Assembly (NCBI GenBank): GCA_937928455.1
Contig: CALFUG010000091.1
Span: forward strand, 1 to 8,080
Length of the DNA: 8,080 nucleotides
Direction of reading: 5' to 3'
Source: an uncultured Clostridia bacterium
GTDB taxonomy: Bacteria > Bacillota > Clostridia > Peptostreptococcales > Anaerovoracaceae
In this document: piece by piece, positions 7,345 to 8,080 of the stretch
How positions within the stretch are numbered: the first letter of the stretch is position 1
How the letters are laid out: each line of letters begins with the position of its first letter
The notes under the pieces: model-generated
Seen by the model: only the letters and a program-made list of their open reading frames with translations
Database searches by the model: none
What the model was told of the DNA's origin: nothing
Position numbers and translations under genes: made by a program

Positions 7345-7839
7345 TTAAGTGCGAATCAGATTATCCAAGGTGATGAGATTACAACCCTTGCCCTCATAAT
7401 ACTGAAGCATCTCATCGATTTTTCTCTTATCATAACTGGTGATGCAATCCGAGAGAACAGTAACACCGTAACCCGACTTACACATATTGAAGCAGGTGGA
7501 TTTTACGCAAGCAACCGCATCCGCCCCGGCAATATAGAAATCGGTAATCTGGTTCTTTGCGGCAAATTCCGCGAAGGCCTCACTGGTTAGAGCATTCCCC
7601 TTAGATTTTATGAATATATTCTCCGATACCATCTTCATTTCAGGCACAAGTTCTGCCCCGTGGGTATCCGGCTTAAAGGTTCTCGTTCCATCGGACAAAT
7701 TATTGTGTTTGATATAGACCACAGGAATTTCCTGTTCAACCGCCCAATCAATGGCTCTGTTGATGTTTTCGATAATCTCCTTGTAGTTTTTTGTGATGTC
7801 GTTCTGAATATCGATGATAACGAAGGCTTTCTTCTGCAT
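7345..7839 (-). CDS. Isochorismatase-like cysteine hydrolase
   Basis: This is a 164-residue cytoplasmic hydrolase of the isochorismatase/nicotinamidase superfamily. The catalytic triad can be placed: D10 in FVIIDIQND, K78 in FIKSKGNAL (aligned with the K-x3-S-A-F motif of the family) and C111 in AGADAVACVKSTC. A GADA-VAC stretch precedes the cysteine in place of the more usual G-x-x-T-x-x-C-V. The C-terminal SGYGVTVLSDCITSYD matches the family's last strand. The length is near the short end of the family (about 170-210), without the extra metal-binding elements needed to call a nicotinamidase. ATG is preceded by GAAGGAAA, which is adequate. The gap to the next gene (176 bp) suggests a separate transcript. 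Substrate is unknown. Confidence 0.88.
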   Translation of the reverse strand: MQKKAFVIIDIQNDITKNYKEIIENINRAIDWAVEQEIPVVYIKHNNLSDGTRTFKPDTHGAELVPEMKMVSENIFIKSKGNALTSEAFAEFAAKNQITDFYIAGADAVACVKSTCFNMCKSGYGVTVLSDCITSYDKRKIDEMLQYYEGKGCNLITLDNLIRT

Positions 7840-7927
7840 GGTATTTCCTTCCCGTATTTTGATTTATACGCAATTTTAAATAACAACGCCACTTCTATTT
7901 TGATCTTTCATCTATTTTATCATACCT

Positions 7928-7962
7928 TGGGGTCGGGTACCAAGGAAAGGTACCCGACCCCA
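7928..7962. repeat. Perfect 14-bp hairpin with GGGTCGGGTACC arm (right copy)
   Basis: Arms at 7928-7941 and 7949-7962 pair perfectly around AAGGAAA. The arm shares GGGTCGGGTACC with the hairpin at 4776-4812, while the outer bases and loop differ, as expected for members of a dispersed palindromic family. It lies upstream of the hydrolase gene, where a terminator for that gene would make no sense. Confidence 0.85.
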
Positions 7963-8075
7963 CCCCAAGTCGCTTTGGGGTTCGTCAGCAACTACGCCCC
8001 TTGTGGACTTTCGCCACAGATTGACGGCATGCCCGTCATACAACAAAACCCCGAGACTAATTAGCCCCGGGGTTT
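7963..8075 (+). ncRNA. Candidate structured RNA or structured mobile-repeat tail (unrecognised)
   Basis: Immediately after the right hairpin come stem-loops CCCCAA/TTGGGG (7963-7968 with 7975-7980), TGTGG/CCACA (8002-8006 with 8014-8018), TGACGG/CCGTCA (8022-8027 with 8033-8038) and AAACCCCG/CGGGGTTT (8046-8053 with 8068-8075). The GGGG at 7977-7980 and CGT at 7983-7985 could instead pair with ACGCCCC at 7994-8000, which would exclude the first stem. I do not recognise a named family. The strand is assumed from the final hairpin; no clear promoter was found. It may equally be the tail of a repetitive element. Confidence 0.35.
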
Positions 8076-8080
8076 CCTTT
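8046..8080 (+). terminator. Rho-independent terminator-like hairpin at the window edge
   Basis: An 8-bp GC-rich stem (8046-8053 with 8068-8075) is followed by CCTTT and the window end. Its loop holds CTAATTAG, itself a small palindrome. On the minus strand the stem is followed by TGTTG after GGGGTTT, so it could act in both directions. The downstream T-run cannot be judged because the window stops. Confidence 0.55.

Noticed and set aside
7259..7355. Minus-strand open stretch reading ITSTGSGREADAMFDKAS after the hydrolase stop, considered as a gene remnant
   Set aside because: It is about 33 codons, in a different frame from the hydrolase, has no start or ribosome binding site, and I cannot assign it to any family.
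7660..8064. Plus-strand open frame of 134 codons running through the right hairpin
   Set aside because: It is antisense to the hydrolase, then crosses the palindromic repeat and the stem-loop region; it has no convincing start signal or protein motif.

Overview
The window looks like chromosomal DNA of a low-to-moderate-GC Gram-positive anaerobe, most likely a member of the Clostridia. The grounds are strong AGGAGG-type ribosome binding sites (including before GTG and TTG starts), a LytTR/GHKL two-component pair of the Agr type, a secreted protein with copper-amine-oxidase-like N-terminal repeats, and a rubrerythrin-type ferritin-like protein. This is inferred from gene families; no marker gene is present.

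Left block (8-4715): two divergent operons share a 231-bp regulatory gap (2449-2679). Leftward, a small one-helix membrane protein with a LemA-like C-terminal motif (2098-2448, GTG start) overlaps by 4 bp a 697-residue secreted protein (8-2101) made of a signal peptide, two KLRDL-type repeats, a DGSG-repeat beta-propeller and a C-terminal beta-trefoil-like segment. Rightward, a LytTR response regulator (2680-3408) overlaps by 4 bp a multi-pass GHKL histidine kinase (3405-4715). The arrangement suggests, without proving, that the two-component system controls the divergent envelope pair. No autoinducer peptide or processing gene is seen.

Right block (4853-7839, all leftward): an isochorismatase-like cysteine hydrolase (7345-7839), then a rubrerythrin-like di-iron protein (6683-7168), then an SLC13/DASS-type transporter with two cytosolic TrkA-C-like domains (4853-6625). 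The last two are 57 bp apart and may be one operon.

The right block is bracketed by two perfect hairpins (4776-4812 and 7928-7962) sharing the arm GGGTCGGGTACC. They look like a dispersed palindromic repeat family, though the left one may also serve as a terminator between convergent genes. Just beyond the right copy, 7963-8075 folds by eye into a run of short stem-loops ending in a terminator-like hairpin, with one alternative pairing. I do not recognise this as a named RNA family; it and the divergent envelope/two-component locus are the most interesting parts of the window.
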